Assembly (NCBI RefSeq): GCF_001815985.1
Contig: NZ_KV823574.1
Span: 1-43,232, forward strand
Reading direction: 5' to 3'
Origin: Corynebacterium sp. HMSC27B11
Lineage (GTDB): Bacteria > Actinomycetota > Actinomycetes > Mycobacteriales > Mycobacteriaceae
Length of the DNA: 43,232 nt
Positions 25,612 through 34,204 of the stretch are shown piece after piece (within the stretch, counting starts at the first letter, position 1; every line of letters begins with the position of its first letter). The translations under genes were made by a program, and so were the position numbers. The notes under the pieces are model-generated. The model worked only from the letters and a program-made list of their open reading frames with translations, searched no databases and was not told the origin of the DNA.

Positions 25612-27197
25612 GTTTGAGGCGGCTCTCCCCGGAACCCCGGGGTCGTGCCTCCCGCTCGGCGACGGGGGAGCGCACCGCGGGCGAGAATGTCGACCACGGC
25701 ATGCTCCTCGAACCGGAACGTGCCGCCGAGCTGACCAAACGCCCCCGGTGGCGCCGCTTTTTGGACGGCACGCTGGGCAGCATCAAACAGCGGTTGACCA
25801 TCCTGGCCTCCCTGGTCATCATCTTCTCGATCGCCACCGTTACCTTCGCGGCCTACGCCACGGTGTCCAAGATTTTGTGGCGCACCAGCGATAGCCTGCT
25901 GCGCTCCCAGGCGCAGAGCATCATCGAGATGCCACCCGAGAAGATCCCAGGTGGTGTTCAGGAGGAGAATTACGAGCCGGCCTTCGAGCGCATCTCGAAC
26001 ACCCTAAGTTTTATTGTCGTGCCCGAGACCTATACCGGAATCGCCGCGCCCGTCGCGAAGTTCGAACCCGTCCTGGAGGACGCCGAGATCTCGGTCATCC
26101 GGGGCGAGCACCCACATTCTTACCGCTCCGATGGCGACGACCGTTACTTTGCAGTCGCCGCACCCGACGGCCGCGTCGTCGTCCTCGTTTCTGACGCCTC
26201 GTCGACGCAGCGGGCCTTGGATTCGCTGGCGCTCATCCTGACCATGATCGGTATCTGCGGGGCGCTCGGCGCGATCGTGCTGGTCACCGCCGTGGTGAGC
26301 ACGGGACTGCGACCCATCGACCGCCTCCGGCGGGCCACGGACCGAGTGACGGAGACGGATGAGCTTCGTCAGCTCGTTGTTTTCTCCAATGACGAGGTCG
26401 GCACCCTCACCCAGTCCTTCAACAACATGATGCTGGCCCTGCAGACCTCCCGAGAAAAGCAGAAGGAGCTCGTGGCAGATGCCTCCCACGAGTTGAAGAC
26501 GCCGCTGACCTCCCTGCGGACCAATATCGAGCTGTTGCTGCTCGCGACGCGCGAGGACTCCCCGGGTATTTCGGAGGCGGACCGCCGGGAGATCGAACGT
26601 GATGTGCTCAGCCAGTTGGACGAGATGAGTGCCCTGATTAAGGACCTGGTGGACCTCGCCCGTGAGGATGGTCCCGTCCTCAGCGACCAGGAGGTTGACC
26701 TCAACGACTGCATTCGCGTTGGTGTGGCGAAGGTGCAGCGGCGCCGCCCGGACGTCATTTTTGAGATCCACGCCGAACCCTGGGTCGCCCAGGGTGATCC
26801 GCTCAGCCTGAAACGCGCGCTGCTAAACCTGCTGGACAACGCAGCTAAATGGTCTCCGCAGGGCGGCACCGTGCGAGTGTGGATGCAACCCATCCCACCG
26901 GCGGCCTCGGGTCTTCCTGCCGGGGCGCAGGGCGGTGAGGGATACGAGGAGGCTGTGGAAATTCGAGTCGCAGACTCGGGGCCGGGTATCCCAACCAATG
27001 ACCGGGCAAAGGTCTTCGATCGCTTCTACCGCTCGATCAGTTCTCGCTCGATGCCGGGTTCTGGCCTGGGGCTTTCCATCGTGAAGCAGGCTGTGGTGAA
27101 TCACGGCGGGGCGATCATCGCTGATGAATCTGACGACGGTGGTGCGCTGATGCGGGTTGTGTTGCCCGCCCGCCGTGGAACTCCCAGCGAAAAATAG
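25608..27197 (+). CDS. mprB: Sensor histidine kinase MprB
   Basis: A 529-residue membrane kinase. A ~60-residue cytoplasmic N-terminus precedes TM1 (about 63-86); an extracytoplasmic sensor of ~115 residues and TM2 (about 206-232) follow. Then come HAMP, the dimerisation domain with H294 in [10 protein letters not shown], the N-box [13 protein letters not shown] (about 405-417), and G-boxes DSGPGIP and [11 protein letters not shown]. Its start overlaps the mprA stop. It should phosphorylate MprA on envelope damage; in mycobacteria DnaK and the neighbouring PepD protease feed into this loop. Confidence 0.92.
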   Translation: MSLRRLSPEPRGRASRSATGERTAGENVDHGMLLEPERAAELTKRPRWRRFLDGTLGSIKQRLTILASLVIIFSIATVTFAAYATVSKILWRTSDSLLRSQAQSIIEMPPEKIPGGVQEENYEPAFERISNTLSFIVVPETYTGIAAPVAKFEPVLEDAEISVIRGEHPHSYRSDGDDRYFAVAAPDGRVVVLVSDASSTQRALDSLALILTMIGICGALGAIVLVTAVVSTGLRPIDRLRRATDRVTETDELRQLVVFSNDEVGTLTQSFNNMMLALQTSREKQKELVADASHELKTPLTSLRTNIELLLLATREDSPGISEADRREIERDVLSQLDEMSALIKDLVDLAREDGPVLSDQEVDLNDCIRVGVAKVQRRRPDVIFEIHAEPWVAQGDPLSLKRALLNLLDNAAKWSPQGGTVRVWMQPIPPAASGLPAGAQGGEGYEEAVEIRVADSGPGIPTNDRAKVFDRFYRSISSRSMPGSGLGLSIVKQAVVNHGGAIIADESDDGGALMRVVLPARRGTPSEK

Positions 27198-27243
27198 GGC
27201 TGCGTCCCAGTATTTTTTAGAAGGGAAGTGGAGGATGGTTCCT

Positions 27244-28794
27244 ATGGATAAAAATGGTGAGAATCTGAATAGCGGTAACGGTGTCGGCGGCAATGGCGCC
27301 AGCGGTGGCGGGGGAGAGCATTATCCGCAGGCGTCGGACTTTGGGCCATTCGGGCACAATGGCAACACCCGCCGCGGCGAGGCTGGGGCGCAGTACGGCC
27401 CCGGGGGCTGGGCGGGCGAGGCACAGGACAGTCAGCGTGCCCAGTGGGGCCAGTCGCACACCGGCTATACCCAGACCCACCAGACCCAGCCGCGCCAGGT
27501 TCAGACTCACCAGGGCGCGCAAGTTCCGCACCAGGAGCAGCCGCATCAGGCCCAGACTCACCAGGCCCAGGCCCGCCAGGGCGCGCAGGTTCCACAGCAC
27601 CCGCAGGCGCTGCCGCACGAACCGGGCTACCCGCCCCAGGCAGGGCCAGGCGAGCCGGGCGAGGGCCCGCTGAACACGCCGCCGAAGGAGAAGAAGCGCT
27701 GGTCCACCGGTGCGGTCGCGGCCCTCATGGTGGGTGCGGTGGTTCTCGCCTCCGGCACGACCTTCGCCCTGACCTCCATGCAGGGAACCAACAGCACCCG
27801 CTCCGTGAACACCCTCGACTCTGCGCCTACCGGCAACGAAGACACCAGCAGCAGCCGACTGGAGGAGTCCGGGACCATCGCCCAGGTCGCGGATAAGGTC
27901 ACCCGCTCGGTGGTGCAGATCCAAGTGCAGACCGCCCGTGGCGGGGAGGAGGGGTCCGGATCCATCTTCACCAACGACGGGATGATCCTCACCAATAACC
28001 ACGTCGTCGGTGCCGCCGCCAAGGGTGGTGCGAAAATGCAGGTGATCACCGCCGATGGTCGCGTGCTGCCAGCTAAGTTCATCGCCGCTGACCCGCAGAC
28101 CGATATCGCTGTCATCAAGGCGGAAGGCGCCGATAACCTGCAGCCCATGGCGATGGGGGACTCCAACGCCATCAACGTCGGCGAGACGGTCGCCGCGATC
28201 GGCTCCCCGCTGGGCCTGAACTCCACCGTGACCTCCGGCATCGTCTCCGCCAAAGACCGTCCCGTCCAGGCAGCCGGCGAGGACGGCGGCGAGGGCTCCC
28301 TCATCGACGCCATCCAGACCGACGCCGCCATCAATCCCGGAAACTCCGGCGGCGCGCTCGTGAACCTCAAGGGCGAGCTCGTGGGCATCCCCACCGTCAT
28401 CGCGACCCTGGGTGGAGGGGGTACCTCCGGCTCCATCGGCCTGGGGTTTGCCATCCCGTCCAACCAGGCGGTGCGCATCGCCAAGCAGCTGATCGATAAC
28501 GGCAAGGCCACCCACCCGATGATCGGCGCGCAGATCAACACCGCCAGCCGCTACGTGGGAGCCGAGGTCATGGAAGTTAGCCCCGGCAGCCCCGCAGAAA
28601 AGGCTGGTTTGAAGAAGGGGGACGTGGTGCGCAAGGTCGACGACCGACTCATCGACACCGGCGTGGGGCTCATCGCCGCCATCCGTTCCCACGAAGTCGG
28701 GGACACCGTGAAGCTCACCGTCCTGCCTGGGGGACGTGGACCGGAAAAGCAGCTCGACGTCAACCTCGGCACCGAGGCCGAAACCCAGGAGTAG
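27244..28794 (+). CDS. pepD: Membrane-anchored HtrA-like serine protease PepD
   Basis: A 516-residue DegP/HtrA-type protease. Residues 1-150 are cytoplasmic and low-complexity, with Gln/His-rich near-repeats (HQTQPRQVQTHQGAQ…HQAQTHQAQ). A single membrane segment covers about 154-178. The protease domain has triad H253 (TNNHVVG), D287 (TDIAVIK) and S368 (PGNSGGAL). A C-terminal PDZ domain covers about 425-512 with EKAGLKKGDVVRKVDD. ATG 27244 has GGAGG 9 nt upstream; an in-frame ATG at 27235 is the alternative. Placement right after mprAB matches Rv0983, which MprA controls in M. tuberculosis. Confidence 0.92.
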   Translation: MDKNGENLNSGNGVGGNGASGGGGEHYPQASDFGPFGHNGNTRRGEAGAQYGPGGWAGEAQDSQRAQWGQSHTGYTQTHQTQPRQVQTHQGAQVPHQEQPHQAQTHQAQARQGAQVPQHPQALPHEPGYPPQAGPGEPGEGPLNTPPKEKKRWSTGAVAALMVGAVVLASGTTFALTSMQGTNSTRSVNTLDSAPTGNEDTSSSRLEESGTIAQVADKVTRSVVQIQVQTARGGEEGSGSIFTNDGMILTNNHVVGAAAKGGAKMQVITADGRVLPAKFIAADPQTDIAVIKAEGADNLQPMAMGDSNAINVGETVAAIGSPLGLNSTVTSGIVSAKDRPVQAAGEDGGEGSLIDAIQTDAAINPGNSGGALVNLKGELVGIPTVIATLGGGGTSGSIGLGFAIPSNQAVRIAKQLIDNGKATHPMIGAQINTASRYVGAEVMEVSPGSPAEKAGLKKGDVVRKVDDRLIDTGVGLIAAIRSHEVGDTVKLTVLPGGRGPEKQLDVNLGTEAETQE

Positions 28795-28801
28795 ACACGC
28801 A

Positions 28802-28854
28802 CGGGGGAGGGGTGAAAATAAAACCTCATTAGGGGTTTTAAAAATCCTCTCCCG
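28802..28854 (+). terminator. Nested hairpin after pepD
   Basis: An outer 9-bp stem (28802-28810 with 28846-28854, one G-T pair) encloses an AAAACC/GGTTTT stem. It lies between pepD and mog and may attenuate rather than stop transcription. Confidence 0.45.
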
Positions 28855-28898
28855 CGTTAAAGTTAAAGCGACCCACCTGCCGTGAAGGAGTAAAAGCG

Positions 28899-29546
28899 TT
28901 GACGCTAAACCGGAATGAAGCCCACGAGCTCGGTGTCCGAAACCCGATCGTGGACGACATCGACCACAGTCAGCTAGACCGGCTGGACGCCGCCATTCCG
29001 GAGCCAGACGATAGCTTCCTCCATAGCCTTGACCAGAGCCTCGATGCGCAGGCCGCCGCCAAGCGCGCAGCCGCCGAGGCCGTGCCCACCCGCCACGCGC
29101 TTGTCGTGCTGATCGGGGAGGACCGCGCTGGCCAGGGCGGCAGTGGCGAGCTCGTTGCTGAACTGCTCGCAGAGGACCGCTTCATCGTCGATGCGGTTGT
29201 CAACGTCGCCGAGCGCAAGAGCGAGATCCGCCACGCCATCGAAACCGGTGTGGTGGGCGGCGCAGACCTCGTCATCACCATCGGCGGTACCGGCTTCGGT
29301 CCCCGTGACCGCGCCCCCGAGGCCACCCGCAAGCTGTTGGACCGTCGTATCCCGGGCATCGCGGAGGCGATCCGCAGCTCCGGGCTGGCCGCCAATAACA
29401 AGGATGCCGCCCTCTCCCGTGGCCTCGCCGGCATCTCCGGATCCACCGTGGTCGTCAACATCGCCGGCAGCCGAGGCGCAATCCGCGACGGCATGGCCAC
29501 GCTCGGTCCGCTGGTCAACCACGTGCTCGACGAGCTCGGCGTCTAA
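28899..29546 (+). CDS. mog: MoaB/Mog-domain molybdopterin-binding protein
   Basis: A 215-residue protein. The first ~60 residues are acidic and unassigned; the MoaB/Mog domain (PF00994) follows from about 65. The family core is VITIGGTGFGPRDRAPEATR and GLAGISGSTVVVNIAGS, matching the molybdopterin-binding loop and adenylylation site of MogA. The start is TTG 28899, supported by GAAGGAG 8 nt upstream. The gene order matches moaB2 (Rv0984). It should adenylylate molybdopterin for molybdenum insertion; the corresponding MoeA-like protein is encoded at 32059-33297. Confidence 0.88.
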   Translation: MTLNRNEAHELGVRNPIVDDIDHSQLDRLDAAIPEPDDSFLHSLDQSLDAQAAAKRAAAEAVPTRHALVVLIGEDRAGQGGSGELVAELLAEDRFIVDAVVNVAERKSEIRHAIETGVVGGADLVITIGGTGFGPRDRAPEATRKLLDRRIPGIAEAIRSSGLAANNKDAALSRGLAGISGSTVVVNIAGSRGAIRDGMATLGPLVNHVLDELGV

Positions 29547-29744
29547 ATGGTCCGCCGCGCACCACGCGGGCTCGCCAGCCTCGCTAAGGCCCGCAGCGCC
29601 CGGAACGCCGCCGGGCGGGTGAAAGATCCCAAGGCCGCGGGGCGGGGCGTCGATAAAGAAAAGAACCCGGCCGAGCACGGCGGGTTCGATAAAGAGTTCT
29701 GGATAGAACAACGCCCGCCCCACTGGGGGCGGGCGAAGAACTAG
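29547..29744 (+). CDS. Small hypothetical protein after mog
   Basis: A 65-residue basic protein whose ATG follows the mog stop with no gap, so it could be translated by re-initiation. The N-terminal half is Ala/Arg/Lys-rich. The C-terminal half KEFWIEQRPPHWG has the look of a conserved aromatic-proline motif and is the main argument for coding. Against it: two GC hairpins (about 29669-29690 and 29712-29735) lie inside the last third, and no ribosome-binding site is seen. I do not recognise the family. Confidence 0.5.
   Translation: MVRRAPRGLASLAKARSARNAAGRVKDPKAAGRGVDKEKNPAEHGGFDKEFWIEQRPPHWGRAKN
29712..29735. terminator. GC hairpin overlapping the end of the small gene
   Basis: A perfect 10-bp stem CGCCCGCCCC/GGGGCGGGCG around ACTG. 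It lies between mog and the convergent mscL and could end either transcript, but it sits inside the 65-codon frame. Confidence 0.5.
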
Positions 29745-29794
29745 TTCGACGAGCGTCGAGCTGGAATACGGCTGAGCGAATTGCTCAGCGGGAC

Positions 29795-30259
29795 TTACTC
29801 AGCGTGACGGCCGGTCGGGTCGTCGTCGTTAGCGACGGACGGGTCGACCTTCTTGGTGGAGACACCGTTCTGCTGCTGCAGCAGGTCGCGGATCTCGGCC
29901 AGCAGCTCGGTCTCGGTTGCAGCTGCCTCCTCGGTGGAGATGCCCTTGCGGCGAGCGTTCATCTCGGCCAGCTTGTTCATCGGCATGATGAGGATGAAGT
30001 AGACCACGGCCGCGATGATCAGGAAGTTGATCGCAGCGGTGATGACGGCGCCGAAGTCAATGAAGGTGGCCGGGTTGCCCTCGCGGATGTGGAAGCCGAG
30101 GCCGAACTCCGGGGAGCCGCCCAGCGCAGCGATCAGCGGGTTGACGATCTTGTCAGTGAAAGCGGTGACGATAGCGGTGAACGCGGAACCGACAACGACG
30201 GCCACTGCGAGCTCAACCACGTTGCCGCGCATCAGGAATTCCTTGAATCCAGACAGCAT
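29795..30259 (-). CDS. mscL: Large-conductance mechanosensitive channel
   Basis: Releases solutes on osmotic downshock. The 154-residue protein has the N-terminal amphipathic helix MLSGFKEFLMRGNVVELAVA, TM1 with VVVGSAFTAIVTAF (pore), a short periplasmic loop, TM2 FLIIAAVVYFILIMP and the charged cytoplasmic helix ATETELLAEIRDLLQQQ. A ~25-residue acidic tail extends past that helix. AAGGGG is upstream of the ATG, and TATAAT at 30298-30303 (minus) is its probable promoter. It is the osmotic counterpart of BetP encoded 10 kb away. Confidence 0.95.
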   Translation of the reverse strand: MLSGFKEFLMRGNVVELAVAVVVGSAFTAIVTAFTDKIVNPLIAALGGSPEFGLGFHIREGNPATFIDFGAVITAAINFLIIAAVVYFILIMPMNKLAEMNARRKGISTEEAAATETELLAEIRDLLQQQNGVSTKKVDPSVANDDDPTGRHAE

Positions 30260-30277
30260 GAAAAATCCCCTTCTTAA

Positions 30278-30306
30278 AGGTATAAAAGACTGAATTTATT
30301 ATACCT
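30278..30306. promoter_or_regulatory. Inverted repeat and -10 of mscL
   Basis: AGGTATAA (30278-30285) pairs with TTATACCT (30299-30306). The minus-strand TATAAT at 30298-30303 lies in the right arm. The repeat spans the gap between the cyclo-ligase stop and mscL, so it may act as terminator, operator or both. Confidence 0.45.
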
Positions 30307-31036
30307 ATGAGCTGGGAAAATGATAGACCCCGTTCGGGGTGATTCCGGTGGCGACCGTGAGGTCGTGCGGGGCTGCGGGAACGCAAACACGCAGCTCCGG
30401 GTCGTCCACCACGGCCCAGATTGCTTGCAACCGGGGTGCAGGGAACGGTGTGCCGACCCCCGGGATCGTGACCGGATTCACAGCCGGAGCCACGGTGGGG
30501 GCGGCGTTGGCGTTTGATACCTCCACATTCTCGGACGGATGCGAGGCATCGCCCGCCACGAAGTCGGCGAGCGTGCGGTCGTAGAATCCGCCACCCTGGC
30601 CCAGCCGGGTGCCGTCAGAGCCCAGGGCGAGGGCGGGAAGGACGGCGACGTCCGCGTTATCGACCAGTTCTCCTAGGTTTTCGCCCGTGGGCTCCAGGAT
30701 CCCCATCGAGTTCGCCACCAGGCCCGCCGCGCCAGTGAATGTCCGCCATTCCAACCGGCGTGGGTGGTGCTTAACGACCGGCAGGATCACCTCATAGCCC
30801 GCATCCCGCAGGGCTTGCGGCAGGTCTGCGCCTCCGGGCTCGCCCGGCAGCGCGCTGAACGCGGCCACTACCGGCCGGGAGCCGGGGAACCGCTGTTCCA
30901 GAGCTGCCACCAGATGGTGTTGGATGGCGCGGTCGCGCTGGGCGCGCTCCGCTGCCGGAACCTGCTTGCGGGTGTATCGGATTTCGGCGCGCAGGTCAGC
31001 CTTCGCAGCGCGGGTTTCTTCGGGGTTGTGGGGCAT
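30305..31036 (-). CDS. 5-Formyltetrahydrofolate cyclo-ligase
   Basis: Converts 5-formyl-THF to 5,10-methenyl-THF using ATP. The 243-residue protein starts with a helix RAAKADLRAEIRYTRKQV. It carries the family signature GSDGTRLGQGGGFYDRTLADF near 165-185 and a VCVPAAPHDLTVAT C-terminus. Between about 187 and 215 there is a loop rich in Ala, Pro, Val and Asn that looks longer than in other members. ATG 31036 has GAAGGAGACC before it; the frame is open 33 codons further up. It is divergent from galU, as Rv0992c is from Rv0993. Confidence 0.9.
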   Translation of the reverse strand: MPHNPEETRAAKADLRAEIRYTRKQVPAAERAQRDRAIQHHLVAALEQRFPGSRPVVAAFSALPGEPGGADLPQALRDAGYEVILPVVKHHPRRLEWRTFTGAAGLVANSMGILEPTGENLGELVDNADVAVLPALALGSDGTRLGQGGGFYDRTLADFVAGDASHPSENVEVSNANAAPTVAPAVNPVTIPGVGTPFPAPRLQAIWAVVDDPELRVCVPAAPHDLTVATGITPNGVYHFPSS

Positions 31037-31166
31037 GGTCTCCTTCGCTGCTTTTTGCTCTCTATTCGGGTGGGGTAGCGGTGGGGGAATTCTCAACGGA
31101 TCTTTTCCGGCCCGCACCGGGTGTAAGTCCAGCATTTTGGCCTAGTTGGGCGGTACGATGCACCTC

Positions 31167-32054
31167 ATGACTTCCAATGAGCTTCGCACAGTTGTGGTCC
31201 CCGCCGCAGGACTGGGGACGCGCTTCCTGCCTGCGACGAAGACGGTGCCCAAGGAATTGCTCCCCGTGGTCGACACTCCCGGGATCGAGCTTATCGCCAA
31301 GGAGGCCGCCCAGGCTGGTGCTGAGCGCCTGGCGATCATCACCGCCCCGAAGAAGCAGGGCATCATGGCCCACTTCCGCACTGATGCTGAACTCGAGGCC
31401 ACCCTCGAAGCTCGCGGTAAGGAGGACCAGCTCGCGAAGGTTCGCGCCACCGACGGCCTGATCGACGTGGCCGCCATCGAGCAGCCGGAGCCGCTCGGCC
31501 TTGGTCATGCCATCGGCCTGGCCGAATCTCACCTCGCTGAGGACGAGGAGTGCTTCGCCGTCATGCTGCCGGATGACCTCGTCCTGCCCTACGGGATCAT
31601 GGAGACCATGCTGGAGGTGCGCCAGCGCTATGGTGGCTCCGTCCTGTGCGCAGTCGAGGTGCCGGAGGAGGACGTCTCCAAGTACGGTGTCTTCGATATC
31701 GCCGCCGACTCCGATGACCCGCAGGTCAAGAAGGTCAACGGCATGGTCGAGAAGCCGGACCTCGAAGACGCCCCGTCGAACTTCGCGGCCACCGGCCGCT
31801 ACCTGCTGGACCGGCAGGTCTTCGAGGCCCTGTCCCGCACCAAGCCGGGCAAGGGCGGGGAAATCCAGATCACCGATGCCATCGAGCTGATGATCTCCGA
31901 GGGGCACCCGGTGCACATCGTCGTCCACCAGGGCAAGCGTCACGACCTCGGCAACCCGGGCGGCTACATCCGCGCGTGCGTGGACATGGCCCTCGAGGAT
32001 GAGACCTACGGGGAGTCCCTGAAGCAGTGGCTCGAGCAGCGACTCGGGGAGTAG
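31167..32054 (+). CDS. galU: UTP–glucose-1-phosphate uridylyltransferase
   Basis: Makes UDP-glucose for cell-wall arabinogalactan precursors, trehalose and glycolipids. The 295-residue protein has the nucleotide-binding loop PAAGLGTRFLPATKTVPKEL, the ALGHAI-type stretch GLGHAIGLAE, the VMLPDDLVL metal/UTP motif and the KGGEIQITDAI and KRHDLGNPGG stretches. ATG 31167 is chosen because TACGAT (31154-31159) is 7 nt upstream, fitting a leaderless transcript; ATGs at 31146 and 31158 are less likely. glp starts 4 bp after its stop. Confidence 0.94.
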   Translation: MTSNELRTVVVPAAGLGTRFLPATKTVPKELLPVVDTPGIELIAKEAAQAGAERLAIITAPKKQGIMAHFRTDAELEATLEARGKEDQLAKVRATDGLIDVAAIEQPEPLGLGHAIGLAESHLAEDEECFAVMLPDDLVLPYGIMETMLEVRQRYGGSVLCAVEVPEEDVSKYGVFDIAADSDDPQVKKVNGMVEKPDLEDAPSNFAATGRYLLDRQVFEALSRTKPGKGGEIQITDAIELMISEGHPVHIVVHQGKRHDLGNPGGYIRACVDMALEDETYGESLKQWLEQRLGE

Positions 32055-32058
32055 CCCC

Positions 32059-33297
32059 ATGCGCAGCGTTGAGGAACAGCTAGCGATCATCTCCGCGGCG
32101 GCGGTCACGCCCGAGCCGGTGCGCATCTCCATCTCGGAGGCGCTCGGTCTGCGCTGCGCGGAGCAGATCGAGGGGGACCGGGCGGTACCCGGGTTCAACC
32201 AGGCCGCCATCGACGGCTACGCGGTGCGCGCCGTGGACGTCCGCGAGCCCGCCGACGGCGAGCTGCCCACCCTCCCGGTCGTCGGTGAGGTCACCGCAGG
32301 TTCGAGCCGTCCCGTTCGGCTGCAGCCGCGCCAGACCGTGCGCGTCCACGCCGGGGCGCCGATCCCGACGCTCGCCGATGCTGTTCTTCCGCTTGACTGG
32401 GTGGAGGTCGACGGCCGCCACGTGGAACCGCTACGCACCGTCAACTCGGGGGAGTTCGTCCACCGCCTCGGTTCCGACGTCCAGCCGGGCGACGTCGTCG
32501 TCGAGCAGGGCGCAGTGCTCGGCGCGGCCCAGGTGGGCTTGCTCGCAGCCATCGGCCGCTCCAAGGTGCTGGTCTACCCACGCCCGCGACTGAGCGTGCT
32601 CGCCTTCGGCCCCGAGCTCGTCGACATCGACCGCGACCCGGGCCTGGGGCAGGTCCACGACGCCAACTCCTACGCCCTAGCTGCCGCCGCCAAGGAGGCA
32701 GGCGCTGAAGCGCACCGCATGGGAATCCTCGCGGGCGAGCCCCGCCGCATCAAGGAGGTTCTCGAAGCCCAGTTGATGCGCAGCGAGGTGCTCGTCATCA
32801 CCGGCGCGATCGGTGGGGAAGGCAGCGACCAGCTGCGCGAGATCCTGGGCGAGCTTGGGCCGATGGAAACCACCCGCATTGCGATGCACCCGGGCTCCAT
32901 CCTTGGCTTCGGCACCCTCGGCTCCGACCAGGTGCCGACCTTCCTGCTGCCGGCCAACCCCTCCGCCGCGCTCGTGGCCTTCGAAGTGCTGGTCCGCCCG
33001 CTGATCCAGATCATCCGCGGCCAGCGTCAGGCCACCCGCAGGGTGGTTCGGGCCCGCACCATCGCCGCGATCGACTCGGCGCCGCGCCGCCGCGGCTTCA
33101 TCCGCGGCCAGCTGATGCGCGACCGGGAGACCCGCGAGTTTCTCGTGGACCCGCTCGGCGCGGTCGGCGGCGGGGAACCGACCCACCTGCTGGGCAGCTA
33201 TGGCCAGGCCAACTGCCTGATCACCGTGCCTGCGGAAGAGACGAACGTCGCGCCGGGGCAGTTCGTCGACGTCCTCTTCCTGACCAACCGCTCCTAG
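32059..33297 (+). CDS. glp: MoeA/gephyrin-like protein (Glp)
   Basis: A 412-residue MoeA-family protein. Domain III starts the protein; AIDGYAVRA is at 50-58, the molybdopterin-binding domain at about 175-315 and domain IV at the end. In Corynebacterium the MoeA paralogue encoded beside glpR is Glp, which binds FtsZ and the membrane receptor GlpR and links division with polar growth. Oddities: where E. coli MoeA has the molybdate-site lysines in KPGKP, this protein has HPGS (277-280), and the SVGDYD loop is GGEGSDQL (252-259). Catalysis may therefore be lost. The start is 4 bp after galU, probably cotranscribed. Confidence 0.88.
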   Translation: MRSVEEQLAIISAAAVTPEPVRISISEALGLRCAEQIEGDRAVPGFNQAAIDGYAVRAVDVREPADGELPTLPVVGEVTAGSSRPVRLQPRQTVRVHAGAPIPTLADAVLPLDWVEVDGRHVEPLRTVNSGEFVHRLGSDVQPGDVVVEQGAVLGAAQVGLLAAIGRSKVLVYPRPRLSVLAFGPELVDIDRDPGLGQVHDANSYALAAAAKEAGAEAHRMGILAGEPRRIKEVLEAQLMRSEVLVITGAIGGEGSDQLREILGELGPMETTRIAMHPGSILGFGTLGSDQVPTFLLPANPSAALVAFEVLVRPLIQIIRGQRQATRRVVRARTIAAIDSAPRRRGFIRGQLMRDRETREFLVDPLGAVGGGEPTHLLGSYGQANCLITVPAEETNVAPGQFVDVLFLTNRS

Positions 33298-33327
33298 CCG
33301 CGGGGAACTCACCGGGGAGCGGCGGAC

Positions 33328-34023
33328 GTGGAGCTCGATAGGCGCCTGGCCAGGGGCAACGGGGCGCGGTGGCGGGTGCCTACCGTGTGGTTGCCGCAGG
33401 CGCGCCAGCGGCCGGGCGCTGTTGCTGACTCTGCCGCGGAGTTGCCGGTGCGCCTGCGGGAGCTCCGCCGCTCCGACGGTGCGGCCTGGCGCGCCTTCCG
33501 CATCGCCGATGAACACCTCCTGCGCCCCGTCGAGCCGACCGTGGCCACCTCCTGGGAGGAGGCGCACTCGCCGAAAATGTGGCGCCAGACCTACCGGGGG
33601 CTCAAGGTCGCGGAGCGTCAAGGGGTAGCGATGTCGCTGGCGGTCGAGGTAGCCGGCGAGTTCGCGGGCCAGCTCACGCTTGGCAACATGCAATACGGCA
33701 CGATCGGTAATTGCTGGATCGGCTACTGGGTGTATTCCCGCTGGCAGGGTCGTGGGGTGGCCACCGCCGCCGTCGCCTTGGGCACCGACCTGGCGATGCT
33801 GGGGCTCGGCCTGCACCGGGTCGAGGCCACCGTCATGGAGGACAACCCCGCCTCCCGCCGCGTGCTGGAGAACACCGGGTACCGGGTCGAGGGGCGGCTG
33901 CAGCGCAACCTACACATCGACGGGCAGTGGACGGACCACCTGCTGGTCGCCCAGACAGTCGAGGAGCTCGGCCCCGGAATCACCCATCGGCTCGCGAACC
34001 AGGGACGTTTTCGGGTCGATTAG
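33328..34023 (+). CDS. rimJ: GNAT-family N-acetyltransferase (RimJ-like)
   Basis: A 231-residue acetyltransferase. An N-terminal ~35 residues precede the GNAT fold; the acetyl-CoA loop is RWQGRGVATAAVALG (motif A), followed by MEDNPASRRVLENTGYRVEG, typical of ribosomal-protein acetyltransferases of the RimJ/RimL group. The actual substrate is unknown. GTG 33328 has GGGGAG about 10 nt upstream. It sits between glp and glpR, the arrangement known in Corynebacterium and Mycobacterium (Rv0994–Rv0995). Confidence 0.85.
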   Translation: MELDRRLARGNGARWRVPTVWLPQARQRPGAVADSAAELPVRLRELRRSDGAAWRAFRIADEHLLRPVEPTVATSWEEAHSPKMWRQTYRGLKVAERQGVAMSLAVEVAGEFAGQLTLGNMQYGTIGNCWIGYWVYSRWQGRGVATAAVALGTDLAMLGLGLHRVEATVMEDNPASRRVLENTGYRVEGRLQRNLHIDGQWTDHLLVAQTVEELGPGITHRLANQGRFRVD

Positions 34024-34204
34024 GCCCGAGGCGAAACTTCCGCGTTTTGGCTCGCCGCGCGGCGTGGCAGGAAGCGAAGCGCCCAGGTTGCCGATACCTT
34101 GGAAGGTATTGCTGCTGGCCTTGCCGCCATCCTCCGGCAGGGCTAGTTCACCCGCTGGGTACACCCCAGAGGTCCAAACCGCTGTCTAGCTTTTAGGAGC
34201 ATAA

